Of a stretch of DNA of 64,000 nucleotides, positions 22,520 to 33,393 are shown in pieces. The position numbers were made by a program, and so were the translations under genes. The first letter of the stretch is position 1. Each line of letters starts with the position of its first letter. The DNA is from Wurfbainia villosa. Lineage: Eukaryota > Streptophyta > Magnoliopsida > Zingiberales > Zingiberaceae. The notes under the pieces were generated by a model. The model searched no databases, was not told the DNA's origin, and was given only the letters and a program-made list of their open reading frames with translations. The stretch covers positions 29,595,245-29,659,244 of the forward strand of contig CM046003.1 of NCBI GenBank assembly GCA_025175895.1, given 5' to 3'.

Positions 22520-24274
22520 CTTGGGATTTCTCCCTGTTCATATCGTATATGGTGTCTTTATCACAGCCTTGGATGGTACACGGTTAAGGGTAAAGGTTGT
22601 TGTGTCTAAAGCATATCCCCAAAAGGATATAGGAAGATCTGTGTGACTCATCATAGATCGTACCATATCTAATAGGGTACGATTCCTCATTTCGGATACA
22701 CCATTCCACTATGGTGTTCCAGGAGGAGTGAGTTGGGATAGAATCCCATACTCAGCTAGATAGTCACGAAACTCATGGCTAAGGTATTTACCACCTCGAT
22801 CTGATCAAAGTATCTTAATACTCTTGCCAAGCTGGTTTTGTACTTCATTCTTGAATTCTTTGAACTTTTCAAAGGATTCTGATTTATGTGTCATAAGATA
22901 CACATAATCATATCTACTGAAGTCATCAGTAAATGTAATGAAGTACCTGTAACCACCTCTAGCAACAACATTGAAAGGGCCATATACATCACTATGTATA
23001 AGTCCTAACAAATCTGTTGCTCTTTCGCTGTGTCTACTAAAGGGAGTCTTGGTCATCTTGCCTAAAAGGTAAGCCTCGCATGTCTCATATGATTCAAAAT
23101 CAAATGAGTCTAGCAGCCCATCCTTATGGAGTTGAGATAAGCGACTCTCATTTATGTGACCTAAGCAACAATGCCAGAGATAGGTTTGGTTCAACTCATT
23201 TGACTTGAACCTTTTGGTACTTATGTTATAGATAGGGCTCTCTAAGTCTAGAAAGTAGAGTCCGTTCATTAGAGGTGCACTACAATAGAACATATCATTT
23301 AAATAAACTGAACAATATTTGTTCTTTATTATAAATATAAATCCTTTCTTGTCCAAACAAGAAACTGAAATGATGTTCTTAGTTAAAGCAGGCACATAAC
23401 AACATTCATCTAATTCTAGTACAAGCCCAGAGGGCAGAGATAGATCATAAGTTCCTACAGCAACAGCAGCAACTCTTGCTCCATTGCTTATTCGTAGGTC
23501 CACCTCGCCCTTTGTCAATGCCCTGCTATTTCTCAGCGCTTGCACATTGGTACAAATGTGAGATGCACATCCGGTATCTAATACCCATGATGAAGAAATA
23601 GATAGATTGACTTCTATGACATTTATACTTGAAGTAGAAGTCTCACTTCTCTTCTTCTTAAGATCTTCCAGGTATGCCTTGCAGTTATGCTTCCAGTGTC
23701 CAGCTTCCTTGCAGTGGAAGCAAGCCCCTTCCTTGGCCACCCCTCCTTTGGGTTTCAGTTCCTTGCCTTTGCCCTTGGCTTCAGACTTTCCCTTACCTTT
23801 AGGCTTGCCCTTGCCTTTCTTCTTTTGCACCATCAAAATGGCGTCAAATTTTCCCTTCTTAAGGTTGAGCTCAGCAGTTCTCAACATGCTAAGCATCTCA
23901 GGCAGTGACTTATCAATTTCATTCATGTTGTAATTCATGACAAATTGATTGTAGCTTTGCAACAAAGACTGCAAGATCAAGTCAGTGGCCAGCTCTTGGC
24001 CAAGGGGGAATCCCAATCTCTGTAGGTTTTCTACGTACCCAATCATCTTGAGTACATATGGACCTACGGGAGTCCCATCTTGCATTTTGGAACCAAACAA
24101 TGCCTTAGAGACTTCATATCTCTTGTGCCTTGCTTGTCCTTGATATAGTTGACGAAAATGTTCAACCATATCATAAGCATTCATTAACTCGTGTTGCTTC
24201 TGAACCTCAGAGTTCATGGTCGCGGGCATTAGACATGACACATCTAATGCATCATCTTGATGCTTCTTGTAAGC
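22520..24274 (-). pseudogene. copia gag (main part), protease and integrase, copy 2
   Basis: Gag continues from the insertion at 24275 (YKKHQDDALDVSCLM, then NLQRLGFPLGQELATDLILQ), followed by zinc knuckle CFHCKEAGHWKHNC, protease WVLDTGCASHICTN, pre-integrase domain (HCCLGHINESRLSQL, where copy 1 has HCRLGH) and integrase FTDDFSRYDYVYLMTHKSE. The frame stops at 22805, where CGA in copy 1 is TGA. The integrase C-terminus continues out of frame to about 22520. The open frame extends upstream into the adjacent solo LTR, giving an apparent 562-codon ORF. Confidence 0.92.
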
Positions 24275-24378
24275 ATCTTTATCACGCCCCGAGAGCATGC
24301 TGAGCCAAAAATCAAACGAACGACATCTCCCCTGTACGTGGCAACATTTCAGGTTAATACAAGGCCCGTAGGCCCACA

Positions 24379-24388
<10 letters not shown>

Positions 24389-24445
<57 letters not shown>
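24389..24445. repeat. (TA)n microsatellite in solo LTR
   Basis: TA run of about 57 bp, shorter than its counterpart in the duplicated copy (18973-19052). It is open in one minus frame and encodes a Tyr-Ile stretch that joins the gag frame downstream. Confidence 0.95.
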
Positions 24446-24449
<4 letters not shown>

Positions 24450-25678
24450 ACAACAACTACACAAAACACAGCGGAAACATAATACAATCCCACACAAGCA
24501 TAATGGTATGACTAACACATCACAACAACACGAAACCTCGACAAAATCTGAATATACAACATAGTACATCACGAAAACTCTAAATACAATACACAACGAA
24601 TGGAAAGCCCAAAACAAACACGGGGGCCTCGGAGGTGAGATGAGATGTCAGCCAGCGGTGCTCCAAGCCGTCACGAAGACTTCTACCTATTACCTAGGCG
24701 ATAAAAAAATCCAGGGTTCGTGGTGGTGGTGAGTAAAACACAGCAGGTAATAGAAAAATATGTATATATGTAATATCACATGTATTTCAATAACAGAATC
24801 TAGTGGTACAACAAGTATATCAACATTGTATATAAATACAAGCATATACCGTCTAACCAAATGAACAATGTAAAATGCAGACATACCTGAAGTCTGCTAC
24901 GCTACTCTGATCCAACCTGAACATATATCCAACATATATATAACAGGAAGAGTAATACCAACTCATAATCTACTCATGCTATAGGTCAAGGTATCTAATG
25001 GTCTGTCCAACACATATACCAGTATCCGACACAACCGTATAACATATGCAAGAAGCATGCATGAATATGATGTACAAACAAGTGCAGCAAGCATAATACA
25101 ATCAAATGCATCATCACAATAAGCATATATATATAGACTGCATCTATATATGTATACTAATCACAATCATCCATATATATATATACATGCATATATGTAT
25201 ATATATGGCAATATGCAAAAATGTCATAAGTCGGCAATGCATCACGCATGGTCATGTCGGCTCACCCTAAAGCTACCACGACCCCAGTGTGGCCTCGGTG
25301 GCTCGAGCATGACAACTGTCCCAACTCAACACCAACCACTACTCTCGAATGGCCGAGTGGGCAGTATGATCGAGTAGCATATAAGCGTAAAGAGCAAGCT
25401 ACACGATGGGGGTCCCTGCTGTTGGCCACTCCGATAGTCACTACCCATGAGTGGTCGAGTGCCACACACGCAGAACTACGACACCCAAATCCAACTACCA
25501 TCGTCTATAGTGGTAGAGTGCGGCACCACAATGCTCTGCCCTCACACCGGTTACTCCTCCTATGAGTAAATGTGGAGGCAGGATGACCGACGACACTCTC
25601 AACCACAAGGGAGACCTCATCGCCAGCGTGCATGCAAATGATATGAATGCAATGTCTCACATACAAACATCCACCATA

Positions 25679-26003
25679 GACTCTCTATTCTACAAAGAGT
25701 CATACTAATCAGATCAACACACTCTCTATCCTGCAAAGAGTCATACTCAACTGATCATAACACTCTCTATCCTATAGAGAGTCATACCAATCTAATCGAT
25801 GCACTCTCTATCCTGCAGAGAGTCGTACTCAATTGATGGACGCACTCTCTATTCTGTAGAGAGTCGTACTCAACTGATGGGCGCACTCTCTATCCTAAAG
25901 AGAGTCATACTCATCTGATCGACGCACTCTCTATCCTGTAGAGAGTAATACTTACTGATCGACACACTCTCTATCCTGTAGAGAGTCGTACTCAAACTGA
26001 TTA
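25679..26003. repeat. tandem hairpin repeat, 8 units, in solo LTR
   Basis: Eight units of about 40-45 bp, each with a perfect or near-perfect hairpin of the form ACTCTCTATCCTGTAGAGAGT (stem ACTCTCTA/TAGAGAGT, short loop) and a variable spacer (cgtactcaactgatcgacgc). The palindromic core is kept while spacers vary. No counterpart was noticed in the 39282-41849 LTR. Confidence 0.9.
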
Positions 26004-27149
26004 TATCAAGCTAGGACCACCGGTCCATAGCGACACACTAAATATCATTCACCTGACCATTTACACAATACATGATCGGTGGTAAACATGAAACCTAAGG
26101 GTATTAAAATTAACCCTACTTTCAAAACATTACCTACCCACAGATGACCTCTTTGCCCAATTTAGAATCAGGTTGTCATCCGGACTTTACTATTCGCACT
26201 TAACTAAACAAATTTTAGGTTACTTACATCACCTATCTATATAACTCCTAATCATGATAAGATCAAACATGATAGCAGCAATGGAGTTAACAGCCAACGG
26301 TAAAGTATCAAGCATACGATAAATAAGAGCAGGGTCAAGGTAACATGATCATATAAGATGATCATGCATCTAAATCTATATGCATTAAACTACCTGACCA
26401 GGGTAGGAATTACCCACCTGATATGTATCTCGTGCTGATTGTATTCGCGTCCGTAAATTTTTCTCGTATCAAAATTCTGAAATCGGAGAATACCAATATA
26501 ATCCAATAATAACACATCTAGATCAGTTAACTAAACAACTGATATGCAACTATAAACATTCCAATCTTACTTAATCTCCGCTTCAGTCACAACCATCCTT
26601 TTAATCTGCTTAATGGAATCTGATCTGCCCCAATCATTAACTGCAAGTAAATCCCATCCCATTGTTTTAAATCAATGAATCAACACAAAACATGATATAC
26701 TTCCAATTAATAGGTCAATACACAAACTCACCTACCTTAGATGTCATCGTTCAGCATCTTCTCCCCAATTGATATCAAATCCAATAATGGCTACGTCACA
26801 AATCTGAACCCATAGACCAATTCATAGATCGACCCTTCCATTGTGCGATAAAGTTAAAACCATTGAAGTCCATGATATCACATCCCTCTGGGGCATTTGG
26901 TTAGACAGCCGTTATGCTTCATCTAAGTGGCCAAATCGAGTCACAACAATTTCGTTGATCCCATCCCTCAATTCGTTGCGAGATGCAGGAGCACAAGGGA
27001 AAATCGGGTGGAGCTACTATCTGCCAGCTTCCGTGGGAATCCTAGCATAGACTGTCGGTGGCTGCAATGTACAAGTCGACGGTGCTGCTCGCGTCCGAGA
27101 TCTAGCCAAGGAGCAGGTGATAACATGATCAGAACAACACTGTAGAGGA

Positions 27150-27720
27150 GGAAAGTCACCGGATGGAGTTTGCAAACCGTCGATGGAGGGCTGAAAGGCA
27201 GTGATAGAGGAGGTTGGCGACGAGTTGGCTCGGTGGCTGCGAGGGGCGTCCCTTGCGCCGAGGCACCCTCGATGGTTGGGAGGCGCCGCCGCGAGGTGTC
27301 GGGCGCAGCGCAGAGAGGTCGCAACGCGCGTGTGATGGCTGCGGCGCAGAACCGACTACCGGGCATGGAGGAAACGAAGGCGACAGTGAAGGTGGCGTCA
27401 CTGTGCTCGCGCGCAAGGCCGGCAGGACGAGGTGCTTGAATCAGGGTTGTGAGCGGTCGTGGCTGGTCACGGTGCGACAGTGAGGTGAGGAGGGCGACGA
27501 TACTGGCTCGAGCAACTGCGATCGAGTCGACTGGAGGACTTGAGCAGCTACGAACCGGGAAGAAAGGCTCCGCGTCGGGAGAGGAAGAGAAAGGGATCGT
27601 GAGAATTTGGGGAGAATAAAAGAGGAATCGGGTGGAGAAAGGGAATCGGCGCAGAACGCCCGCGGAGAGGAAGGAACAGTCGATCGGGGAAAATGGAAGG
27701 GATAGGATTTGGGTTCGAGC
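27150..27720. other. GC- and CpG-rich zone in solo LTR
   Basis: A sharp rise in GC and CpG 200-750 bases from the LTR start (minus sense), with overlapping short open frames in several frames on both strands. These look like low-complexity frames, not genes. The relative at 39282-41849 has a matching GC-rich zone at about 41280-41640. It could be promoter-proximal; this is inference. Confidence 0.6.
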
Positions 27721-27910
27721 ATTAAAAACCGGTCAAATGATTGAGCTAGCTCAAGTCTAACTCAATCGCCTATTTAAACCTTAATCTTCCTCCTAATCGA
27801 TCATATGAACTCTAATTAATTTCAGAAAAATTTCTAAAAATCCTGTAAAATTCCATATGATAATTTATTAATTAACAAGGAATATTTTTTTTCTGGTATT
27901 TTACAATCTT

Positions 27911-28091
27911 TGTCATCTCGCGAGGCAGTGGCATGAGGTGCCTCCGAAATGGGCTGCTCCAGGACGTACAGTTTCCTTTCTTGGGTGAGAACAATTCTCA
28001 GGTTCCTGTACCAATCCAGAAAATTTGCTCCATTGAGCTTGTCCTTCTCAAGGACAGAATGCAGAGAGAGTGTGTTCGTGTTTGTCGACAT
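27911..28091 (-). pseudogene. copia gag N-terminus, copy 2
   Basis: Starts at ATG 28091: MSTNTNTLSLHSVLEKDKL, then NGANFLDWYRNLRIVLTQE, the typical N-terminus of a plant copia gag. At 27910 the solo LTR begins; gag continues at 24274 in the same frame if the LTR and one ATCTT are removed. This start is not in copy 1, where the block was lost at 19304. Confidence 0.92.
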
Positions 28092-28810
28092 AATAATCTA
28101 CAACATACAATACAGACAATTAATATCATATTCCTTTTATCATTTAATTAGGCCTTTAATCAAATGATGCTCCCACTGAACTATAGGAATTTTGTAGAAT
28201 CGAGTTATGGATGTGGTCAAACCACTTTACTAGATTCATACAAACTAGCTATAATTCCTGTAGGACAAGATCCACATCATACTAAGCCTTGAGTTAGCTT
28301 TGGATAAATCGCCCAAGACTTAGTATGATTGGTGGGTAACACATTATCGATTACATCTCTATGCAACTCTTGTTTATAGGATCAAGACCCACATTTACAA
28401 AAGACCTTGAGTTAGCTTTGGCTAAATCGCCCAAGATTTAGTGTAAATGCGATCTTATCCTATCTTTCCAATGGTTGGAATATGCCTATAGTTCTACTCG
28501 ATCCAATTGAGTTTAACTAGTTTCACTCAATCTAATTGAGCTTACTCTAACTCAAGCCGTGATAGGCAGGAACAAGATTGTCCCTCTGCACCCTACCAAG
28601 ATAATATGCATTGCTCTGCTTTGGCAAATTCAACAACTACAAATGATCGAGGTAGTGATGGGTATCAAGGACTTGGTAGCCATTTACGAGTTGATTCGAT
28701 TAAGATCTAATCTAATCGTAATGTGTATCATATACGCATTGAGGCCTTTATTATTCTATACTAGCATGCATCAAGTACATACAAGCAAAATCAAATATAT
28801 ATATATCAAC

Positions 28811-28842
<32 letters not shown>

Positions 28843-29638
28843 CTGTGATGTGGTCATGGCCCTACTACGATCTTCTCAAGCCAATGAGAAGATCTGACGG
28901 TCAACCTAGGGCTACCAGCTTCTCCAAGCGCTTCCTTTGACCGCCATGTGTCGTCGGCACCCTTCTCGTAACTTCGTCTACAAGTGGGCTTTCCACCGCT
29001 CCATTTTGTACATTACAAATATAAAACTTAAGTTACATTCGAGTCTAAAACTATTTACAACTAGAATTTCAAAAGAAGATGTACGACGCGCAGGTTGCAT
29101 ACACTATACAACACGCACAACCACAAAAATGACACGCAGACCGTATTATGAATTGCAACACATCATCATCCAATTATATTGGGGTTATTGGGCCATGACA
29201 ATCACAGAATTATACATAATTCTGAATTATGTATTTTTACAGAAAATTTTTATAATTTTTCCTATTTTTTTTCTATTTTATGAGTCACCTCTCCGTAACG
29301 GTCCCGCTAAGCGGTTTCTGGGCGCAATCTGGGACAAGGCCCCTTTCGGGGATAGGGGCAGCGCCCCTACTCGCAAAATAAACTTTGTGAGTGTCCCTAC
29401 TACGATCTTACCGTGACTTAAGTCATTGTCCCAAAAACCTAAAGCAAGAACTCGCCGTTTTGGAGAGTTTTTCTCGATGGTTGAAGCCTACAAGTGTCCC
29501 AACACTCATTGCTTTGACTCTTCGAAAAAAATACCCAAAAATTCGATAAAAATAGGAAATTTACAGAAACATAAAAATCTGTAATTTTTATATCTAATAC
29601 AAAAACTACAAAAAAGAAACACATACATGCTTCGCACG
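28092..29638 (-). other. 5' leader of the copia element (between PBS and gag)
   Basis: About 1.55 kb of mostly AT-rich sequence with no supported gene. It holds two similar roughly 48-bp segments with GAGTTAGCTTTGGMTAAATCG (28291-28340 and 28408-28452), a TA run near 28810-28836, and a GC-rich cluster of three potential stem-loops at 29303-29368. The length and place suit a leader with packaging signals, but that is inference. Confidence 0.6.
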
Positions 29639-29652
29639 TGGCTCTAATACCA
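29639..29652 (-). promoter_or_regulatory. primer binding site of the copia element
   Basis: Minus-strand GTGGTATTAGAGCC directly follows the LTR3 end at 29654. It is one change from TGGTATCAGAGC (initiator-Met tRNA type), so LTR3 is the true 5' LTR of copy 2. Confidence 0.8.
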
Positions 29653-29653
29653 C

Positions 29654-31477
29654 TGTTGGACTTTTCGAGCCGCAAAAACCGCTTTTTGCATTGCGGAAAC
29701 CCCGAAAGTCCGACCACGGATCCGTGCGAAGATATATTAAAATAAAAACATGTATGTGCTAAGTAAACCTAGATCTACCTTAGATCTAGAAGTTGAGAGT
29801 ATTACCCTCGTAGCGACGCCCTTCGCTTATCCCGCTCGTCCGAACGTTTCACCGGAACTCAAGAGTGTCAAGTGAACACTCCTCTATTGGTATCCACACG
29901 GACAAATGGTGGAGAAAAATACCTTGGAGTGTGCTAGCACCCTTTAGGAATTTTGGCAAGATAGAGGATTGGAGAGCTTGAGAAGGTGATCCAAGGAAGA
30001 AGATGAAGTTCTAGTAACTCACCAAAATCAATTACACCCATCAAATGGAGTGGTCGGCCACTTCATGACTTGGGGGGTTACATGCATGCATGTAACTTCA
30101 AGAGCCAATAGCTCTTGGTCTCCCTCATGAGGTGGCACCACATGATAAGTCAATGATGATGTGGGAACATCATCATTGGCTGACCCCCATGTCATGTCAC
30201 CATGACATGACAATTGGTCAAGTCAAAATTGATCATTCATCATCCCTCTCAAGTCAAGTCAAACTTGACCTCTTATCTCTCATGGTTGATCAAATCTAAC
30301 CATTTGATTCAAGTCAATTTAATTTAATGAATCTATTCATTAATTTAAATTGATTTGATGAATCAAATCTAAATTAGGCTCATTCAACACTTGAATCAAA
30401 TTGAGTCCAACTCAATTAGTCTAATTAGGATTACTCTTAATCCAATTTGGTTCATCACATGAACCTAATCCTCATGGTTCATCATATGAACCTAATCTCC
30501 ATCTAATTTCCCTTTGTGTGTGACCCTATAGGTTCTTGTAACGTTGGTAATGTCCCTAAACCAATTTAGGAACATAAGCAATGAGCGGTATCTAGCAACA
30601 CATCATTGCTACCCAAGTTACAAGAATGTTGAGCTCCAACATCACCTTTGTGACTACTAATTGTGACGCTCACAATATGTGGCAATGTCCCTCTATCCTT
30701 GATATCTAGATTGACCAATTGAAGCATAGACCGTGTCATCCTCGGTACAATCTATATCTTGAACTCCAAGTAGACTCGCTCTAATCAAATGAGCTCAATA
30801 TCTCATATTGACTCATTTGGGCATGGCCATGCACTTTGTGGTCACACTCTATCAAGAATAACGATGTTTCTCCCATCATATAGGAGGTATAGATCCTATC
30901 TACATCACTCACATCCCTCCGCATAATTTGTCACATACCCAGTAATCGCCTTTATAGTCCACCCATTTACGGGTGACGTTTGACGAAGCCAAAGTATGCA
31001 ACTCCTTATGTAGGGAACCATGGTGACTTCAGGTCTAAGGACTAATAGTCATACTAATAGCCACATGAGAAAGTATATGACACTCATATAACGATCCATG
31101 ATACTTTCTCATGGTGGGTCATTCAGTATACATTCTTCAATGCATACTCATGTGTCAACTTGATATCTCATATCCATGACTTGTGAGATCAAGTCATCGT
31201 GATGACCTACATGCTAGTCTCTATGCATTAACATTGTCCCTGAATGTTAATACTTGACTAGGAATGATTAAGAGTAGTGTTCTCTATATCATCTCATTAT
31301 CAATTCAACCAATTGATTGATATAGATAAGAACCTACTACTTAAGGATATTATTATACTTAGTTATTTGGCACCAATACAAGTAAATATAATAACCATGC
31401 CTTTATAAATAGGAATATGATACAATAAAGTCCATACAACAATCATCACATGATTGACTCTAGGGCTTTCACTAATA
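29654..31477 (-). repeat. LTR3 (5' LTR) of the composite copia block
   Basis: Begins TGTTGGACTTTTCGAG and ends CACTAATA (1824 bp) on the plus strand; the usual terminal CA is TA here. Very similar along its whole length to LTR1. It is followed on the right not by host DNA but by PPT and RNase H sequence. Confidence 0.88.
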
Positions 31478-31794
31478 ATCTCCCACTAGCACTAGTGCCA
31501 ATCACCGTAGTATCTAATACCCAATGACCTAGTGTGACCATCATACTTTTTCTGTGCCAAAGCCTTGGTCAAGGGATATGCGATGTTAGCCTCTGTGGGT
31601 ACTCTGTAAATCTTCACATCTCCTCTATCGATAATCTCTCGAATGAGATGGAAGCACCGATATATTCGGTTACTGTTGTAGAATCAGCAACTATGTCCTG
31701 CTTGGAACTCTTCCAGCTCACAGCACCACCATTCAAGCAAAACACGAACCCTGACTACGATTTATAATCATCCTGGTCAGTTTGGAAGCTTGCA
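31478..31794 (-). pseudogene. RNase H fragment beyond LTR3
   Basis: 317 bp matching the PPT and RNase H 3' end of copies 1 and 2 (compare 20602-20918), ending abruptly at GGAAGCTTGCA. The next bases are the duplication CTATG and gypsy integrase sequence. In copy 2 the same text reads on as TCGCTGTAACC, so the break is exact. On the minus strand the outer end begins TGCA, which resembles an LTR-like terminus. Confidence 0.88.
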
Positions 31795-33125
31795 CTATGG
31801 AAGGGGTGAAGCAACTTGAAACGGTCTGTGTGGAAGTCCCTATTTCTCTGGTGATATACAATGTGAAGGGGGTCATACCAGAACCAGATCATATCCCTGA
31901 TTGGAGGATTGACTTTATGGCATATTTGCAACAAGGAAAGGTTTCAGAAGAAAGAGGAGCAGCATCTATTTTAATGAACAGAGAAAAACTATTCACCATC
32001 TTGAATAGAGATCTGTACAAGGCGTCTTTTGGGCGGCCCTTGCTAAAGTGTTTGGGAAAGGAAGATGTTGAATGGGTACTCCGGGAAATCCACGAAGGTT
32101 GCTGCAGCAATCATTTGGGAGGGATAGCTTTGGCGAGGAAAGTCTTGTTAGCAAGATACTTTTGGCCCACTCTCCAACAAGATGCATCTCATATAGTTTG
32201 TTTGGCCTGTCAGAAGCATAGCAACCGGTCCGAACGACCAGCTGAATTGATGAAAGTTGTTGTTGCTTCATGCCCCTTCGATCAGTGGAGAATGGATATA
32301 GTGGGCCCTATGCCCGTGGTACCTTTGCAGAAAAAATTCTTATTGGTGACTCTGGATTACTTTTCCAAGTGGGTGGAAGCAGAGCCCCTTACCAAAATCA
32401 CTGAGAATGCCGTGATATAATTCCTATCGAAGAATATTATATGTCGATATGGAATTTCCAGAAGGCTAGTTAGTGATTATGGATGGCAGTTACAGGGTAA
32501 AAAGATCAAGGAATGGTGCCAAAGTCTTAATATTCAGCAAGCTTTCACTTCTGTAGCTCACCCGCAGGATAACGGGTAGATCGAAGTGACTAATAGAATC
32601 CTTATTCAAGGATTGAAGACTAAATTGGGTGCTCAGAGAAGAAATTGGGTGGATGAGCTGCCAGGGAACTTGTGGGCTTACTGAACCACTCCAAAAACTA
32701 CGACAGGTGAAACTCCTTTCAGCCTGGTATATGGAACGGAGGTCGTCATTCCGGTGGAGGCCCTTTTAAACAGCGCTCGCGTGGAAGTTTATGAGCCAGA
32801 GCATAATAAAATCATTTGTGGCACTGAGCTAGATTTGGTGGAAGAAAAGAGGGAACAGGCGCGGAGGCGAGCGGAATTTTATAAGCGGAGGGTACAATAA
32901 GCCTTTAATAAAAAGGTAAAGCCTCGAAGGTTTCAAGAAAGAGATTTAGTTCTGCGTAAGGTCAATCCAGCCGGAGATCTGAGGAAGTTAGCTCCCAATT
33001 GGGAAAGGCCCTATGTGGTAACACGTTGCGTGGCAGGGTCTGCTTATTATTTGAAGGATGATCAGGGCAAGGAACTCCCTCGACCCTGGAATGTTGTACG
33101 CTTGAAGCATTTTCATACTGTGTAA
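31795..33125 (+). pseudogene. gypsy integrase (Tat-like)
   Basis: Continues the gypsy pol reading after the copia block. Features: a Tat-type linker (VIPEPDHIPDWRIDFMAYL), the zinc-binding domain (HEGCCSNHLGG and CLACQKHSN), the core with DQWRMDIVGPMP (first Asp), a second Asp in VSDYGWQL, and Glu after AHPQDNG. A C-terminal region ends NVVRLKHFHTV at TAA 33123. In-frame stops lie near 32418, 32577, 32683 and 32897. No chromodomain is seen. The upstream partner sequence is at 4858-5196. Confidence 0.9.
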
Positions 33126-33393
33126 GGGGTGATGAGCAAAGAAAAGAATTGAGGGGTTTCTTGGGAAATGTATGCGGCGACTCAGCATGTCATTAGATGT
33201 ATGGCAAATATAAATACACTTGGTGAATCATTTGTATTAACCTTAATTTCTCTCTTGCGAGCTATAAAAAAAAAGAAAGAAGATAAAAAAGGGAGCTATG
33301 TGTAATGATCCGAATCCCTTAATGATGACTATTATAAAGCAATACATCAAGCTACAATTTAAAATGATCTGGAGGGTAACACCGGAAGCCGGT
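33126..33393. other. spacer between integrase and first antisense gene
   Basis: 268 bases, AT-rich, with A-runs near 33265-33290. The sense integrase gene ends on its left and the first antisense frame ends on its right, so the two converge here. I see no gene in it; polyadenylation signals for both directions would be expected but are not assigned. Confidence 0.5.

Larger units (their letters stand above)
24280..27905 (-). repeat. solo LTR (gypsy type) in copia gag, copy 2
   Basis: Flanked by ATCTT at 24275-24279 and 27906-27910, and gag resumes in frame across it. On the minus strand it starts TGTAAAATACCAGAAAA and ends GGGGCGTGATA (expected ..ACA), about 3.6 kb, with no internal genes or second LTR, hence a solo LTR. 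Start and end words resemble long LTRs of Tekay/Del-type gypsy elements, and 39282-41849 is a shorter relative. It contains a (TA)n run, an eight-unit hairpin repeat and a GC-rich zone. Confidence 0.88.
5197..31794 (-). mobile_element. composite Ty1/copia block inserted in the gypsy pol gene
   Basis: The block is flanked by CTATG at 5192-5196 and 31795-31799. Left to right on the plus strand it is LTR1, RNase H to gag (copy 1), a truncated gypsy-type LTR, the distal part of LTR2, RNase H to gag (copy 2), a full gypsy-type solo LTR, the gag start, leader, LTR3, and a 317-bp RNase H fragment. Coding sense is minus. The left end is a proper LTR terminus; the right end is not, lying inside RNase H sequence yet next to the target duplication. 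All pol frames are broken. LTR length (1.8 kb) and protein motifs fit the Tork/Angela-like range, but the lineage is not certain. Confidence 0.8.

Noticed and set aside
25679..26003. Second CRISPR-like array
   Set aside because: The spacers are themselves related sequence and the array is inside an LTR.
27156..27722. Overlapping frames on both strands in GC-rich sequence, possible host exons
   Set aside because: They lie wholly inside a solo LTR bounded by a target duplication, show low-complexity Arg/Ser/Pro content and no recognised domain.
31534..31767. Plus-strand frame of 77 codons next to integrase
   Set aside because: Complement of the RNase H fragment; repeated at 20658-20891 as a shadow of the real minus-strand gene.
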